In this document: positions 34,387 to 42,914 of the stretch, in pieces | Layout: each line of letters begins with the position of its first letter | How positions within the stretch are numbered: the first letter of the stretch is position 1 | NCBI RefSeq assembly: GCF_913777625.1 | Contig: NZ_CAJYTI010000002.1 | Location: forward strand, 1 to 64,000 | Length of the DNA stretch: 64,000 bases | From: an uncultured Sphingomonas sp. | Lineage (GTDB): Bacteria > Pseudomonadota > Alphaproteobacteria > Sphingomonadales > Sphingomonadaceae | Reading direction: 5' to 3' | Program-made: the position numbers and the translations under genes | Notes under the pieces: model-generated | Told to the model about the DNA's origin: nothing | What the model saw: the letters and a program-made list of their open reading frames with translations, nothing else | Database searches by the model: none

Positions 34387-36075
34387 ATGAATATCACGCC
34401 GAAGGACATCCGCATTCGTGCGCTTTTCCAGTCTACATTTTTCAAGATACCGAGATTTCAACGGCCGTACTCTTGGGATCGCGGGAACATCGAAGAGTTC
34501 TGGAATGATGCTATTGGATCAACACGCCCGGACTACTTCATAGGCTCAATGGTAATGTTCGGCGACAAGGCGAGCCAGGATCTTAACGTAGTCGATGGTC
34601 AGCAGCGGCTCACCACAATCACGATTTTTCTCGCTGCACTTCGGGACACGTTTCTCGACGTGGGTGAAAAAGATTTGGCCGAAGGCGTCCAGAACGTCAT
34701 CCAACGCACGGATGTGATCACCAACCAGAGGCGCTATGTTCTCCTGACGGAGACATCCTATCCATATTTTCAGGAGTATGTGCAAAAGCTGGGTGCTCCA
34801 GATGTCGAGCTAAAGCCAGACGACGAAGAGAAGGGAATTCAAAGCGCCTACAGGTTCGCGCGTGAGAAGTTCAATTTGATGAAAGATGCTGCTGGCGGGG
34901 AGCTTCCGGAAGGAGCCAAACGCAAGACTGCAGTTCGTAAGCGGCTCGAATCAGCCAGAGACAGGCTGTTAGGCCTTGATGTCATTGTCATTCAGCTCGA
35001 CAATGAAGACGATGCTTACGTTGTATTTGAGACGCTAAATACGCGGGGCAAGGATCTTGAACCTAAGGATCTCATTAAAAATCTGCTCGCCAAGCTGCTA
35101 CCAGCGAAAAGCTCGGACGTAGACGCGACCAAGATCAAGTGGAATGGTATTGTAAAGTCACTCGCGCAGTCGGCTGCATCCATTGATCCCTCGACATACA
35201 TTCACCATTGGTGGCTTTCTAGGTACGACTACACACCAGAGCGTACGCTTTTCCAAAGATTCAAGGCGCAGATAACGAAGGCAAATGCTGCCGAGACGCT
35301 GACGCAGCTGTCGCAGGATGTCGAGCAGTACCGTCGAATCTTTGAGCCCGACAACTTCTCTTGGAGCAGAGAGGAAGAGCCGCTTAAACGATCTTTGCGT
35401 GCCTTAGCGATATTCCGAGTGAGGCAGCCGACTCCGATGATTCTAGCTTTATTACGCGCTTACCGGGATAAGAATATCTCTCTCAAGCAGGTGCGCGAAA
35501 CCATGCAGGCTATTGAACGGTTCCACTTCATGCATACTGCCGTATCGGGGCTTTCGTCATCCGGCGGTGTATCAATGATGTACGCAGCGGCTGCGAGAGA
35601 GCTGACAGCGGAGAATGACGCACAGAAGCGGGCGGGCCTACTTCAGGATTTTCGGGCAAAGATGAAGGCTCGCCAACCGGACAGGAACGTATTTCTTCAA
35701 GGATTCAAGGAAATCCGTTTCAGCAATGCCGACACTCGCAATCGGCCGTTGGTGAGGTACGTTTTGGAGCGAGCTGATGCTAAGCTTCGGGCAGATGCAA
35801 CCATCAACTACGGTGCTATGACCATCGAGCACATCGGCGCCCAAAACCCTCAGGACGATCCTCCACTGGTCAACTATTCAGAAATCGGAAATCTCGTGTT
35901 GGTGTCAGAGTCACTAAACGGAGAATTGAAGAATAAGCCTTTTAGGGAAAAGAAGGCGATTATGAAGAATGCCAAACTGCCGATGGACTCGGTACTAGAT
36001 GCAGCAACGACTTGGGATGCAGCTGACGTCACGAAACGGACTGAGGCGCTGGCTGCGACTGTGTATGAGAGCTGA
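34387..36075 (+). CDS. DUF262/DUF1524 (GmrSD-like) protein
   Basis: 562 residues. The N-terminal DUF262 domain has FQRPYSWDRGNIEEFWND, YFIGSMVMFG and DGQQRLTT, the nucleotide-driven ParB-like part of GmrS. The C-terminal DUF1524 region has MTIEHIGAQNP (in place of the usual IEHILPQ), EIGNLVLVSESLNGEL and KPFREKKAIM, the His-Me nuclease part of GmrD. The catalytic His of IEHI and the Asn are present. GmrSD enzymes cut modified (glucosylated) phage DNA; the target of this one is unknown. The ATG at 34387 follows TAGGAG. It is AT-richer than the chromosome. Confidence 0.88.
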   Translation: MNITPKDIRIRALFQSTFFKIPRFQRPYSWDRGNIEEFWNDAIGSTRPDYFIGSMVMFGDKASQDLNVVDGQQRLTTITIFLAALRDTFLDVGEKDLAEGVQNVIQRTDVITNQRRYVLLTETSYPYFQEYVQKLGAPDVELKPDDEEKGIQSAYRFAREKFNLMKDAAGGELPEGAKRKTAVRKRLESARDRLLGLDVIVIQLDNEDDAYVVFETLNTRGKDLEPKDLIKNLLAKLLPAKSSDVDATKIKWNGIVKSLAQSAASIDPSTYIHHWWLSRYDYTPERTLFQRFKAQITKANAAETLTQLSQDVEQYRRIFEPDNFSWSREEEPLKRSLRALAIFRVRQPTPMILALLRAYRDKNISLKQVRETMQAIERFHFMHTAVSGLSSSGGVSMMYAAAARELTAENDAQKRAGLLQDFRAKMKARQPDRNVFLQGFKEIRFSNADTRNRPLVRYVLERADAKLRADATINYGAMTIEHIGAQNPQDDPPLVNYSEIGNLVLVSESLNGELKNKPFREKKAIMKNAKLPMDSVLDAATTWDAADVTKRTEALAATVYES

Positions 36076-36409
36076 GCAATCTGGCTTTGGTGCGCGCAAG
36101 AGCAAGCGGACCTGCGGATAAACTAGTCAGGCTTTATCGGACGCATCAACATTTTACATCAACAGGGACATGAGGAAGGGCGGACAAGCAGAGCTTAGTG
36201 ACCGAATCTTGGTTCGCGACCGCGTGGAGCGCCTCCCACTGCCCACTGGCCGTCGACGATAATCCTCTCGCACCGCACACCGCTGAAGACTTCGCCCCGG
36301 TTGACTCGCGAGCGGGCTTAGAATGACATGCCAGATCCATCTCCGGGGCGCGCGTGTAGCGTGGGTTGGTTGATAGATCCGATTGCACAGAAGGCGTTTC
36401 GGTCCGGAG
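36076..36409. other. intergenic, no gene seen
   Basis: 334 bases between the convergent DUF262 and methyltransferase genes. Open frames here are out of phase with any recognisable protein. No T-tailed hairpin is obvious. Confidence 0.5.
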
Positions 36410-37648
36410 CTATTCTGCCGCGGTCTCCAACGTCCGCCTTGCCGCCGCGCGGAAGCCACGTCCGGTTCCGGGATGCGCGGCATGCTCGCCCTTAAGGGCC
36501 AGGTAGACGGCAGGGACCGGCGCGGGCGCTTCTGCCGGCGGGGTGCCTTGCGCCGGCTCGCGTAGTAGCTCGGGTTGTTCAGTTGTGATCGACGTCCCAA
36601 GTAGCTGGGTCCGGATAGCACGCGCTAGCACCTCGCCGAGCAGAGAAGGCACGGCGTTCCCCAGCTGCTTTTGAGCATCGCTGATAGAGCCGAGGACGTT
36701 GAAGCCGTCGGGGAAGGTCTGTAGGCGGGCCATCTCGCGCATGCTCAGGCGACGGCTATTCCAGTGGAAGGGGCCCGTTGCCGGACCGGGCTGCGCCTGT
36801 AGCGTCCAGGCAGGCTGGTCCTTGGCCAGCTTGAGCAGGAACGACCAGTAGCGGCGGCGCCAGCCGAACAACGGCTCGCCTTCGCCGCGATCGGTGTGGT
36901 GGAGATAGTTCTGGCCCTCGGGGATCGAGGGGAGGAGCCCGGCCCATTTGCCCTTGAGCGAGAGCGACATGTCGCGCGGCTCGGGCAGATCGTGGAGCGC
37001 ATCCCACGCGGTAAGCCAGCGGCGCCGATTGTCGCCGGGGCGCCGGGCGTCGGGGTCGACATGCGTCGGCTCGGGGAAGCGAAACGGCGCGCCGTCGCGC
37101 GCGGCGACGACGAGCAGGCGTCGACGTACCTGTGGCACGCCGTAGTCGGCGGCGTTTAGCACCGCGACCTCCGGCTTATAGGCGGTGCCATAGCGCCGGT
37201 TGATCGCCGCCACTGCCTCACCGATCCGGGCGAGGCCCTCATCTTTGCCCTTGAAGCCCAGCCCCTCGACATTCTCGAGCAGGAAGGCGCGAGGTCGCGC
37301 CTCCTCCAGGATGCGCAGATAATGGTCGATTGTAGTCGCGCGCGGGTCGTCGAGGCGCCGTGCCTCGCCCGTCGCCCAAAAGCCCGATTTGGAGAAGGGC
37401 TGGCAGGGTGGCCCACCGATCAGCACGTCCGCGTCGCCGACCGCGAGGTCCGCCGCTTTGAGCAGCTCCTCAGTCGAGACTTGACCGACATCGCGCGCGA
37501 TCACCGGCCAAGGCCGATTGGCGCGTAACGTGTCGACGCAGCGCGCGTCCATCTCGACCGCAACCCGCGTGTCGAATCCCGCCGCCTCGAAGCCGAGGTC
37601 GAGGCCGCCGGCCCCCGTGAACAAGCTGATTGCGGTAAGGTGCTTCAT
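36410..37648 (-). CDS. DNA cytosine-5 methyltransferase
   Basis: 412 residues. Motif I is SLFTGAGGLDLGFEAAGF, motif IV GGPPCQPFSKSGFW with catalytic Cys82, motif VI FLLENVEG, and motif VIII AADYGVPQVRRRLLVV. The target-recognition region is at about 215-310, motif IX is SMREMARLQTFPDGF and motif X QLGNAVP. The C-terminal 65 residues are an extra tail without motif. The ATG overlaps the stop of the upstream nuclease by one base (TGATG). Together they form a type II system whose recognition sequence cannot be read from the sequence. Confidence 0.95.
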   Translation of the reverse strand: MKHLTAISLFTGAGGLDLGFEAAGFDTRVAVEMDARCVDTLRANRPWPVIARDVGQVSTEELLKAADLAVGDADVLIGGPPCQPFSKSGFWATGEARRLDDPRATTIDHYLRILEEARPRAFLLENVEGLGFKGKDEGLARIGEAVAAINRRYGTAYKPEVAVLNAADYGVPQVRRRLLVVAARDGAPFRFPEPTHVDPDARRPGDNRRRWLTAWDALHDLPEPRDMSLSLKGKWAGLLPSIPEGQNYLHHTDRGEGEPLFGWRRRYWSFLLKLAKDQPAWTLQAQPGPATGPFHWNSRRLSMREMARLQTFPDGFNVLGSISDAQKQLGNAVPSLLGEVLARAIRTQLLGTSITTEQPELLREPAQGTPPAEAPAPVPAVYLALKGEHAAHPGTGRGFRAAARRTLETAAE

Positions 37649-38859
37649 CACGCCGCTCCTACGCGCGCATACGCCGCCTTGAAAGCCTGCCCGGCGTCCG
37701 CGGTCCACCGATCGTCGATCAGCACCTTGTTGTCGAGTTTGCCAGGGCAGTCAGGACGCGGGTTGAGCAGCTGGGGCAGGGTATAGCGGAACTCCCAATC
37801 CTCGGTGACGGCGTGAAGGCAGCCCGCTACGATGTTGAAGTCTGTCGGCGCATAATAGCGCGAACAGGGATCGGACTTCGAGGCGCGGGTCCGCTGGAAG
37901 TCTATTTTGGCCATCCCCGCGGCGTTGGTCTTGCGTGAAACGTTCTTGCACTCGACGAGCAGGGGCGGGCCGCCTTGCCAGCGCAGACGCAGGTCGGCAC
38001 CGCCTTCCTCGTCGAGCCGCTCGCAATCGGTAACGCCCTTGGTGCGGCTTAGCACATCGCGCAGTTTCTCTTCGGCGACCCAGCCGCGCACCGCCATCTT
38101 GAGGCGACGGGCGCCGGCGATCAGCTCGAGGATCTGGTCCGGCTCCAGCGCAAACTCGGCTGCCAGCGGGTGGATGGCGGCACCGGACGGCGCCGCGCTC
38201 GCGCCGTTGGCGCCCGGCGGCGCCGTGGTGAACAGCTGCGGCCGTTCTGCGAGCAGCTGCCGGTCGCCCGGAGACAGGCCCTGCGCCGCGCGCTCGAAGC
38301 GAACGAGATCGAGGAAGCTGGCCTGAGTACCGCCGACCAGAGTTTCGAAGCTGAACAGGCGCTCGCCGGGCTGAAGGTCCTTGCGGCCCCGGCTCTCGCG
38401 CTCCCACGCATGCCACCCGTCGCGCAGAATGGCGTCAGCATGGCGCTGCTTGAACTCGAGGCGAATGTAGAGGCGGGTGGGGTTGTGCACCTCGGGGTCC
38501 GCCGCGACGAAGAAGCCTTCCTTGGTGTCGATGCCCAAGAACAGCGTAGTGTAGAGCCCGAGCGGATCCTGGTAGAGCGTGTGGAGCTGCTTGTCGTCAG
38601 GGCCATACTTGATCTGGAAGCTGCGCTCGTCCTGAGGACGCTTGACCTTGGTCGGGGATTCGTTCGCCAGGAAGGCATAGGCGATGATGCCCATGCGCTC
38701 GCCGGCCGGCGTCTCGAATGTTATCACGAACGGCGCTTCGCCGGCGTCTGGCGCGTGAAGGATGATGCAGCCCGACGCGCGCAGGGCGTCGAGCATGAAA
38801 TCGACCAGCGGCGCCCGCGCGGCGCGTCGGACAGGATAACGGCGAAGCCCCAGAATCAT
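37648..38859 (-). CDS. type II restriction endonuclease, PD-(D/E)xK type
   Basis: 403 residues. The C-terminal domain has Asp289 (GGADLRL) and Glu303-Cys-Lys305 (LLVECKN), the spacing of a PD-(D/E)xK nuclease. A helical part before it (about 225-285) may bind DNA. The N-terminal 200 residues (RMGIIAYAFLANESPTKVKRPQDE, RLYIRLEFKQRHADAILRDGWHAWERE) form another domain without a known name. It is transcribed first, with the methyltransferase following, an order that would need control of timing on entry into a new host. Confidence 0.8.
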   Translation of the reverse strand: MILGLRRYPVRRAARAPLVDFMLDALRASGCIILHAPDAGEAPFVITFETPAGERMGIIAYAFLANESPTKVKRPQDERSFQIKYGPDDKQLHTLYQDPLGLYTTLFLGIDTKEGFFVAADPEVHNPTRLYIRLEFKQRHADAILRDGWHAWERESRGRKDLQPGERLFSFETLVGGTQASFLDLVRFERAAQGLSPGDRQLLAERPQLFTTAPPGANGASAAPSGAAIHPLAAEFALEPDQILELIAGARRLKMAVRGWVAEEKLRDVLSRTKGVTDCERLDEEGGADLRLRWQGGPPLLVECKNVSRKTNAAGMAKIDFQRTRASKSDPCSRYYAPTDFNIVAGCLHAVTEDWEFRYTLPQLLNPRPDCPGKLDNKVLIDDRWTADAGQAFKAAYARVGAA

Positions 38860-39275
38860 GGCCGCGATAATGGCCGAGGACGCGAGGACAGGAAAGCGGG
38901 CATGCTCGGCGGGCCGAGGCTAATATGTTGAAAGTCGCCCTGGACGCCCGCCGGGGCTCAGGTTAGCTCGACAGCAACAAGCGCTATCATTTTTCCGGGC
39001 GGCCGGTACCTCAAACACGCCATGTCGGCGCTTGAGCAATGGATCGCGCTCTAAGAGCTGTGCCGCAGAGGCGGGCGCGCCGCCTATGTCGCCATGGCGC
39101 GGCTCGCCGAGATAATGCCCGACCCCGATCAGCTCGGCCTTGTTGGGGCGGCTTATCGAGCGCTTGCCCTTCGACGCACCCGTGCCGCTTCGGGGGGTAC
39201 CGGGAGGCGCTGCTGCGCGCCATCGAGGATCCCGGAAGTGACGACGGTGCGCGAGAAGCCGGGTTCCTTGGTTCG

Positions 39276-39504
39276 ATGTGCTTAATAGACGAGTATGGTG
39301 CGCCCGCCCGGACGGCGCGAGGCGCTCAGAACCTGCGAGTGTCTGTGCCAGATTGCATATCGGCAGCATCGAGAGCTCGTGCAGCGCTGCTAGGTCGCCA
39401 AGTTGCCCTCAAATGCGGCTAGGGTGCGGCGCTGGCGGATTTTCTCATCCGCAGCAACACTCGTCTATTAAGCACATTCAGGAGGTGACTCGTCTATCGA
39501 GCAC
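39276..39504. repeat. 19-bp inverted repeat plus a third partial copy
   Basis: ATGTGCTTAATAGACGAGT (39276-39294) and its exact complement (39459-39477) flank about 165 bases. A third related copy, ACTCGTCTATCGAGCAC, lies at 39488-39504. Perfect conservation in otherwise unconserved DNA suggests protein binding sites or the ends of a small insertion. Confidence 0.7.
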
Positions 39505-39790
39505 CTTTTCTCGAGAATGCTCGCATTCCACGCTCCAACGCTCTCCACTCGGGGCAGCATTCAGTTATGGGGTGATCTGAGTCTGTCGGCGCGAGCATCC
39601 CCGATCCGGCTGCCTCGGGTGCGGTGGCCGCCGACCAACGAGCGGGGGAGGGGTATCGGTGCGACCCAGCGTGCCTGAACGCTCTGCGCTGGCCTTGCAA
39701 TAAAAGGTTCAGGCTGATGCCAAGATCGGCGTCATCTAACCAGACAGACCAACCAGCATGCCATGGCTGATCAGGGCGCCTCATGAAGGT

Positions 39791-39820
39791 GAGCCCACCG
39801 AGTTAGCGCTCGGTGGGCTC
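39791..39820. terminator. perfect 12-bp hairpin near the right end
   Basis: GAGCCCACCGAG/CTCGGTGGGCTC with loop TTAGCG. A T-run does not follow directly, so termination is only one possibility. Confidence 0.4.
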
Positions 39821-40145
39821 AGAAGTGATTTATTTGACACACACTTTGAAGCCAGACGAGCTTAGCACTTCGTTCTGCACCCTGGAATAGAGATGTTTAG
39901 CGCCACGAGAATTAGACGGTATCAGATCCGGCATCGATCTAGCTCGACGGCCTGCTCGGCCGTGACGAATGGATTTCATACGTTTGGTCACGGCCTTCCG
40001 GGATCGGGCTACGGCAGCCTCCCCTTCGACGTCCAAGGGATAGCCAAACTGCTCAAATCCCAGAATGGTATTTTTCATGGCACTGCGTGGCATAAAGCTG
40101 TCCAATAAACTGAAAAATAAACGTAATTTCCTCTCATTGATGTTC

Positions 40146-40180
40146 GAGTGGGAATGATCCCACGTTCGGCACAAGCCGGC
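40146..40180 (+). repeat. attR: right direct repeat of the integrated element
   Basis: Second copy of the guaA-end repeat, with one mismatch at 40173. Past it, host sequence resumes and the formylglycine-generating enzyme gene ends 75 bases on. Confidence 0.92.
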
Positions 40181-40254
40181 GACGCGGCGTCGGTCCGCTT
40201 GCAGGGCGCTGAATTCCGCTAAACGTATGAGGTGCTCGTCATAGGGTGGAGGTT

Positions 40255-41199
40255 TTACCGGCGTACGGTCCGAAATCCCAGATGCGAGGCGGCTAGGCTC
40301 TCCTCCTGCGCATGGCGGGCGGCGGGGCGGTAGCGGGCGCAATAGTTGCTGGCGCAGAGGTAGGAGCCGCCCTTGATCACCCGCGCTTTCGCCTCGGGCT
40401 GGCGCGGATCGAAGCTCGGATTGGCGGGCGCGCCGTCGCCGACCGCGAAGGGCGCGTGGCCGGGCAGGTACCAGCTCTCGGTCCATTCCCAGACATTGCC
40501 GATCAGGTCATAGGCACCGGCGCCGTTCGGCTTGAAGCAGCCGGCAGGCGCGCGGCCGGCATAGCCGTCGCGCCTGGCATTGACGTTCGGAAAGCTGCCC
40601 TGCCAGGTGTTGGCCCGATCCGGGTTCGGCTCGGTGTCGGGATCGGCGAGCCCCACCCGCGCCGCCGCCTCGAACTGCTCCTCGCTCGGCAGCGCGCGAC
40701 CGACCCAGCGCGCATAGGTCTGGGCGTCGGCGAAGGTCACGTCCACCACCGGCTCCTCCTCGTGCCCCAAGATCGTGCTTCCGGGCCCCTCGGGCTGCCG
40801 CCAGTTCGCGCCCTCCACGAAGCGCCACCAGCGGCGCGGATCGGGTTCGTCGATCGCGGTCTTGGGCGGCACGAAGACGAAGGCGCCGCCGCCGGGCTTC
40901 TCCGCCTCGGTGCGATAGCCGGTGGCGGTCACGAAGGCGGCGAACTGGCGGTTGGTCACTTCGTGCGCGTCGATGTCGAAGGCAGGCACCTGGGTTTCGG
41001 TGGGCGGACCTTCCTCGGGATAATAGCGGCTGCTGCCCATCACGAAGCGGCTGGCGGGGATGCGCACCGGCCGGTCGAGATGGCTGCCCGCGCATACCCG
41101 CGGCGGGCTGGCGGGCGTCGGTGCCGCGGCCGGGCGGGTCGCCCAGAGCAGCGGCAGCCCGACCAGCGGCGCGACGGCGAGGAGCGCGACCGGCTTCAC
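40255..41199 (-). CDS. formylglycine-generating enzyme (SUMF1 type)
   Basis: 314 residues from a GTG that overlaps the sulfatase stop by 4 bases (GTGA). A hydrophobic N-terminus (about 3-20) suggests export or anchoring. The SUMF1 fold runs from IPASRFVMGSSRYYPEEGP to the end: DIDAHEVTNRQFAAFV, EEPVVDVTFADAQTYARWVGRALPSEEQFE, GNVWEWTESW. Both active-site cysteines are present, Cys282 and Cys287 in GGSYLCASNYCARYR. It converts the cysteine of the adjacent sulfatase to formylglycine. It sits just outside the element's right end. Confidence 0.93.
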   Translation of the reverse strand: MKPVALLAVAPLVGLPLLWATRPAAAPTPASPPRVCAGSHLDRPVRIPASRFVMGSSRYYPEEGPPTETQVPAFDIDAHEVTNRQFAAFVTATGYRTEAEKPGGGAFVFVPPKTAIDEPDPRRWWRFVEGANWRQPEGPGSTILGHEEEPVVDVTFADAQTYARWVGRALPSEEQFEAAARVGLADPDTEPNPDRANTWQGSFPNVNARRDGYAGRAPAGCFKPNGAGAYDLIGNVWEWTESWYLPGHAPFAVGDGAPANPSFDPRQPEAKARVIKGGSYLCASNYCARYRPAARHAQEESLAASHLGFRTVRR

Positions 41200-42851
41200 G
41201 GGAAGGTCGCCGGGGTGGACTGCATCACCACCTTCGCGCCCTTGGCATAGGCGTCCCATGCCGCGACCAGCGTCTTCAGCCGGGCGGGCTGGTCGGCGGC
41301 ACGGTCGCGGGTCTCGCCGGGGTCCTCGGCGAGGTTGTAGAGCTTCCAGCCATCGCCGAGATCGACGATCTTCCAGTCGCCCTGGCGGATCGCGCGGCGG
41401 CCGAACAATTCGGTGCCGACGATCTCCTTCGACCCGTGCACCGCTTTCGACTGCCCGCGCAGATAGGGGAGCCAGCTGCTCCCGCGCACCGGCTGCACCG
41501 TGCGGCCGCCATAGCTGCTGCCCTGCCAGCTGCCGCCGGCCGCCTCGACCAGCGTCGGGACCACGTCCATCACCGTGCCATAGGCATGGCTGATCCCGCC
41601 CTGCCGCTTCCAGCCGGGAAAGGAAAGGAACGCGGCGACGCGCGTGCCGCCCTCGCTGGTGAAGCCCTTGTAGAGGAAGGACGGCGTGGTCGCCGCTTGC
41701 GCCCAGCCCGGGCCATAGGCGGTGTAGGAGCTCGCCGCGCCCAGATTGTCGAGCCGGTTGTCCGCCGCCTTCAGTCGCGCCGCCATGGTCGGCAGCTTGG
41801 TGGTGGCGAGGTCGATGCCTTCCGCGCCATTGTCGGCGAGGAACAGGATGATGGTATTGTCATATTGGCCAGTCGCCTTGAGGTGGGCGATCACCTTGCC
41901 GACATTCTGGTCGAGCCGATCGACCATCGCCGCATAGACTTCCATCAGCCGTGCCTGCTCGCGCTTCTCGGCGGCCGAGAGATGCGCCCAGTCGCGCCCG
42001 TCGGGGAGCACGAAGGGGTGCGGCTTCACGCCCGCCGGCACCAGCCCCAGCGTCTGCTGGCGCTTGAGCCGCTCGGCTTGGAGCACCTCGAACCCGGCAT
42101 CGTAGCGGCCGCGATATTTGGTGATATCCTCCGCCGGCGCTTGGAGGGGCCAGTGCGGCGCGGTGAAGGTGAGATAGGCGAAGAAGGGCTTGGCCGGGTC
42201 CGTCTTGCCGAGGAAGCCGATCAGCTTGGCGGCATAGGCGTCGGACGAATAGAAGTCCTTGGGCAGGCTCGGCAGCGTGACGCCGTTTTCGCGGTACGTA
42301 GCCTGGCCGGGCAGGGGCGTCGCGGTCGCGTCGACGCCGAAATGGTTTGCGCCGCCCTGGAGCAGGGTGAAGGCCTGGTCGAAACCGTGCTTGGTCGGAT
42401 CGTCCTGCGGGCGCATGCCGAGATGCCATTTGCCCGACATCGCCGTCGCATAGCCGAGGTCGCGCAGACGCTCGGCGAGCGTCACCACGTCATCTGGCAG
42501 ATAGCCCTGATAGCCCGGCTTGCCGATCTGGTTGGGTGCTATCAGCTCGGCCATGTTGCCGAGGCCCGCGAGATGGTTGTCGGTGCCCGAGAGCAGCATC
42601 GAGCGCGTCGGCGAGCAGGTGGGCGCGGCGTGGAAGCCGGTGAGCCGCAGGCCATGCTGCGCCAGCGCGTCGAGATTGGGCGTGTGGATCTCGCCGCCGA
42701 ACGCGCCGAGGTCCGAATAGCCGAGATCGTCGGCAACGATGATCAGGATGTTGGGCCGCTTGGGCGGCGCAGCGGGGCGGGGCTGGTCCTTCGCCACCAC
42801 GGCGGGCGAGGGGAGCAGCAGCAGGAGCAGGGCGGCGAGGCGAAGGCGCAT
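41196..42851 (-). CDS. arylsulfatase, Cys-type
   Basis: 551 residues with a signal peptide (about 1-20, ending VVA-K), so periplasmic. NILIIVADDLGYSDLGAFGGEI holds the metal aspartates 41 and 42. CSPTR (79-83) is the CxPxR sulfatase motif whose cysteine becomes formylglycine. GKWHLGM and HFGVDATATP are further conserved parts. It hydrolyses sulfate esters, and the modifying enzyme overlaps its stop. A terminator separates it from the dioxygenase gene upstream, so it may have its own promoter within 42852-42900 or depend on read-through. Confidence 0.95.
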   Translation of the reverse strand: MRLRLAALLLLLLPSPAVVAKDQPRPAAPPKRPNILIIVADDLGYSDLGAFGGEIHTPNLDALAQHGLRLTGFHAAPTCSPTRSMLLSGTDNHLAGLGNMAELIAPNQIGKPGYQGYLPDDVVTLAERLRDLGYATAMSGKWHLGMRPQDDPTKHGFDQAFTLLQGGANHFGVDATATPLPGQATYRENGVTLPSLPKDFYSSDAYAAKLIGFLGKTDPAKPFFAYLTFTAPHWPLQAPAEDITKYRGRYDAGFEVLQAERLKRQQTLGLVPAGVKPHPFVLPDGRDWAHLSAAEKREQARLMEVYAAMVDRLDQNVGKVIAHLKATGQYDNTIILFLADNGAEGIDLATTKLPTMAARLKAADNRLDNLGAASSYTAYGPGWAQAATTPSFLYKGFTSEGGTRVAAFLSFPGWKRQGGISHAYGTVMDVVPTLVEAAGGSWQGSSYGGRTVQPVRGSSWLPYLRGQSKAVHGSKEIVGTELFGRRAIRQGDWKIVDLGDGWKLYNLAEDPGETRDRAADQPARLKTLVAAWDAYAKGAKVVMQSTPATFP

Positions 42852-42866
42852 CGGCTGGCGGTTCCG

Positions 42867-42900
42867 AAAAAAATGCCGCGCCCCTGGATGGGAGCGCGGC
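42867..42900 (-). terminator. terminator after the TauD-like gene
   Basis: Read on the minus strand, stem GCCGCGC/GCGCGGC with a 12-base loop is followed by a run of seven T within ATTTTTTTCG. It follows the TauD stop by 15 bases. Confidence 0.8.
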
Positions 42901-42914
42901 AGTGGGGTGGGAAA

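Larger units (their letters stand above)
38860..39836. other. region without a convincing gene
   Basis: About 1 kb upstream of the restriction gene. Frames on both strands have skewed residue use and no known domain. It holds the 19-bp inverted repeats (39276-39504) and a 12-bp hairpin (39791-39820). It is probably regulatory sequence and remnants at the element's right end. A frame on the minus strand at about 39837-40125, starting PRSAMKNTILGFEQFGY, might be a small gene, but nothing supports it. Confidence 0.4.
20742..40180 (+). mobile_element. 19.4-kb integrated element at the 3' end of guaA
   Basis: The boundaries are the 35-bp direct repeats. The tyrosine integrase lies next to the left repeat and faces inwards. 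Inside are an AlpA-like regulator, a plasmid replication initiator with DnaA box and iterons, and a relaxosome protein. A two-component cargo operon and several defence-type genes complete it. Outside the right repeat, the first gene (formylglycine-generating enzyme) ends 75 bases on, so guaA and that gene were convergent neighbours before insertion. No relaxase, coupling protein or type IV secretion genes are present, so it would be mobilisable at best. Confidence 0.9.

Noticed and set aside
39494..39784. Minus-strand frame starting MRRPDQPWHAGW as a gene
   Set aside because: No ribosome-binding site, no recognisable domain, and it overlaps the third copy of the inverted repeat.
20742..40180. 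A prophage
   Set aside because: Integrase and AlpA-like regulator are phage-like, but there are no capsid, tail, terminase or lysis genes.
39837..40486. Minus-strand frame of 218 codons across the right attachment site
   Set aside because: Half of it is the shadow of the formylglycine-generating enzyme gene and it runs through the attR repeat. A short real gene at its 3' half cannot be excluded but has no support.
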